Source of the DNA: Bryobacteraceae bacterium
GTDB lineage: Bacteria; Acidobacteriota; Terriglobia; Bryobacterales; Bryobacteraceae
Length of the DNA stretch: 7,583 nt
Direction of reading: 5' to 3'
Assembly: GCA_014379815.1 (NCBI GenBank)
Contig: JACMLA010000387.1
Location: 1 to 7,583 of the forward strand
Below the pieces are notes generated by a model. That model made no database searches. It was given only the letters and a program-made list of their open reading frames with translations, and was not told the DNA's origin. Position numbers and translations under genes: made by a program. Every line of letters begins with the position of its first letter. Within the stretch, counting starts at the first letter, position 1. Positions 6,275 through 7,583 of the stretch are shown piece after piece.

Positions 6275-7023
6275 CTCGTCGCATTCTTTGTTCGTTGATT
6301 TTGTCTGTGGCCGGCTGTGCTGGCGCAGGCGAACTGCCGTCAGCCGAGACGCTGATGGACCGCTACGTGGAAGTCACCGGTGGAAAAGCAGCCTGGGAGA
6401 AGGTGAAAACACAAACCATAAAGGGCTCTATCGAGTTCGCTGGCCAGGGTGTGAAGGGCACGATGGAAACCTGGCTAAGTGCGGGTGAGCAGAGTCGCGT
6501 GACGATGACGCTCGACGGAATCGGTCTGATTGAATCCGGCACGACCGGAGGTACCGCGTGGTCCAATTCCGCCATGCAGGGTCCACGGATTCTGGACGGC
6601 GAAGAACGCAATCTGGCAATACGAAATGCACGCGTCGACCGGGTCCCACGCTGGCGCGAGATCTATAAAGAAGTTAAAACCGAGGCCGAAGAAGAAGTAA
6701 ATGGAAAGCCGGCGTTACGTGTGAGTGTCGTACCGTCTACGGGCGGCAAGCCTGAACTTGTGTGGTTCGACAAAGAGTCCAACCTTATAGCCAGGGCACG
6801 CCTCGTTACAACGTCACCGATGGGAGAAGTATCGGTCGAGAGTACCTTCAGCGACTACAGGGAGGTGTCAGGAGTAAAGGTACCTTTCGCCTTCGACCAG
6901 AAAGTCGGCCCACAAGTCATTAAGATTATGCTTTCCAGCGTGCAGATCAACCCCGAGGTCGCGGCGGATCGGTTCATCCTGCCTGAACCTGTTAAGGCTC
7001 TTCAGAAACCGGCAGCGGAGTAA
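6271..7023 (+). CDS. LolA-like fold lipoprotein (outer-membrane lipoprotein-sorting-like family)
   Basis: A 250-residue exported protein of unproven function. Residues 1-16 form a lipoprotein signal: MTRR, a hydrophobic core, then the lipobox VAGC with Cys 16; Ala at +2 does not match the inner-membrane retention rule known from E. coli. The mature part starts with a helix, AETLMDRYVEVTGGKAAW (25-42), and continues as amphipathic beta-strands with typical phrases such as IKGSIEFAGQGVKGTMETW, GGTAWSNSAMQGPR and VWFDKESNLIARA, ending in FILPEPVKAL. This order matches a family common in Acidobacteriota with a LolA/LolB-like half-barrel for hydrophobic ligands; the family assignment is from pattern recognition. 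ATG 6271 is chosen over ATG 6247 because AAAGGAG (6256-6262) lies 8 bases upstream and only this start gives a clean lipobox. Its ATGA overlaps the peptidase stop. Confidence 0.82.
   Translation: MTRRILCSLILSVAGCAGAGELPSAETLMDRYVEVTGGKAAWEKVKTQTIKGSIEFAGQGVKGTMETWLSAGEQSRVTMTLDGIGLIESGTTGGTAWSNSAMQGPRILDGEERNLAIRNARVDRVPRWREIYKEVKTEAEEEVNGKPALRVSVVPSTGGKPELVWFDKESNLIARARLVTTSPMGEVSVESTFSDYREVSGVKVPFAFDQKVGPQVIKIMLSSVQINPEVAADRFILPEPVKALQKPAAE
7017..7020 (+). promoter_or_regulatory. Possible Shine-Dalgarno site for a TTG start of the TAXI gene
   Basis: GGAG at the very end of the lipoprotein gene lies 6 bases before TTG 7027. The alternative ATG at 7060 has no purine-rich site in front of it. 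This supports a TTG start coupled to the preceding stop codon at 7021-7023. Confidence 0.45.
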
Positions 7024-7026
7024 CGT

Positions 7027-7583
7027 TTGCTCCGCAGTATACTTGCAATCCGGCCTGGTATGCGCCTTCCAGATACCCACAAGTTTCGCTTGTTCGGCAT
7101 TGTACTGATGACTGTGATCGGTCTGGGAGCTGGCGGGCTCGCAATTTACCAAAGCCAAAGAGTGCACCGTCTCACCATCGCGGCAGGTTCGGCGAATGGG
7201 GAAAGTTACGTTCTTAGTCTGGCTTTGAAGGTTGTCGTAGAAAGACATCACCCCAACGTTCGATTGCAGGTTCAGGAGACAGGCGGCACCGCCGAAAACC
7301 TGGGTTTGCTGGAGCAGGGATCCGCCCAGCTGGCAGCCGCCCAGGGCGATGCGCCTACTGGAAGCTCGGCACGGATGATCGCAGTGCTGTATGACGATAA
7401 GTTCCAGTTGCTGGTACATGACGGCTCGTCTATCAGACGTTTCGCCGACTTGAAGGGACAACGTATTGCGCTCCCGCAAACAGGAGGTCAGTACAAGTCG
7501 TTTCTTCATGTAGCGGAGCACTTCGGTCTGACTGCACGTGACTTTCAGTTCATTGGTCGGAACGAAAGCCAGTCCGATCAGGC
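7027..7583 (+). CDS. TAXI-family TRAP transporter solute-binding protein, N-terminal part
   Basis: The frame stays open to the window end, giving 185 complete codons; the C-terminus is missing. One hydrophobic segment (about 22-41) follows a basic n-region and looks like an uncleaved signal anchor, since no good cleavage site follows. The periplasmic-binding-protein core begins at LTIAAGSANGESY (49-61), a TAXI hallmark. ETGGTAENLGLLEQGSAQLA (84-103) follows, a segment family members place near the ligand pocket, then the second-lobe start FADLKGQRIALPQTGG (139-154). TAXI proteins bind small organic acids or amino acids and deliver them to TRAP membrane subunits; here no membrane subunit is visible before the window ends, so it could be an orphan binding or sensing protein. 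TTG 7027 is chosen for its GGAG and 3-base gap to the previous stop; ATG 7060 would shorten it by 11 residues. Confidence 0.82.
   Translation, partial: MLRSILAIRPGMRLPDTHKFRLFGIVLMTVIGLGAGGLAIYQSQRVHRLTIAAGSANGESYVLSLALKVVVERHHPNVRLQVQETGGTAENLGLLEQGSAQLAAAQGDAPTGSSARMIAVLYDDKFQLLVHDGSSIRRFADLKGQRIALPQTGGQYKSFLHVAEHFGLTARDFQFIGRNESQSDQ

Noticed and set aside
6868..7521. 217-codon minus-strand open frame across the lipoprotein end and TAXI start
   Set aside because: It is antisense to two genes with clear family motifs and has no domain, promoter or ribosome site of its own.

Overview
The window looks like chromosomal DNA from an Acidobacteriota bacterium, plausibly a Terriglobia or Bryobacter/Solibacter-type lineage. 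This is inferred from gene content: a GWxTD-domain secreted protein, a secreted protein with a carboxypeptidase-regulatory-like domain, and a short GntR/YtrA-type regulator leading an ABC-2 transporter operon. Base composition is moderately GC-rich. Genes are tightly packed, start sites carry recognisable Shine-Dalgarno motifs, and some starts are TTG. No RNA genes, insertion sequences, CRISPR arrays or phage genes were seen.

Left part (1-2731), minus strand. A GWxTD-domain exported protein (1061-2731) is followed downstream by the N-terminal 315 residues of a large exported, probably outer-membrane, protein with a CarboxypepD_reg-like domain (1-945, running off the window edge). The 115-base gap between them holds a perfect 24-base AT-rich palindrome flanked by two copies of a 9-base repeat. 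The GWxTD gene has a near-consensus sigma-70 promoter at 2771-2799.

Centre (2732-2936). This 205-base divergent intergenic region carries the GWxTD promoter on the minus strand. On the plus strand it carries a second promoter overlapped by a small inverted repeat, a likely autoregulatory operator.

Right part (2937-7583), plus strand. Six genes lie head to tail with overlaps or very short gaps: a YtrA-subfamily GntR repressor, an ABC ATPase, an ABC-2 permease, an S41-family PDZ peptidase, a LolA-like lipoprotein and a TAXI-type solute-binding protein cut by the window end. Spacing is -20, +1, +42 (or +15), -4 and +3 bases, which suggests one transcript. The first three genes form a classic regulator/ABC exporter module. 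The last three encode exported or membrane-anchored proteins, so the whole may be an envelope-related operon under GntR control. Its substrate cannot be read from the sequence.

The most interesting points are the S41 peptidase, which lacks the usual catalytic lysine but keeps residues resembling a tricorn-like Ser-His/Ser/Glu set; the unusual gene combination of the operon; and the palindrome/repeat cluster at 1026-1069.
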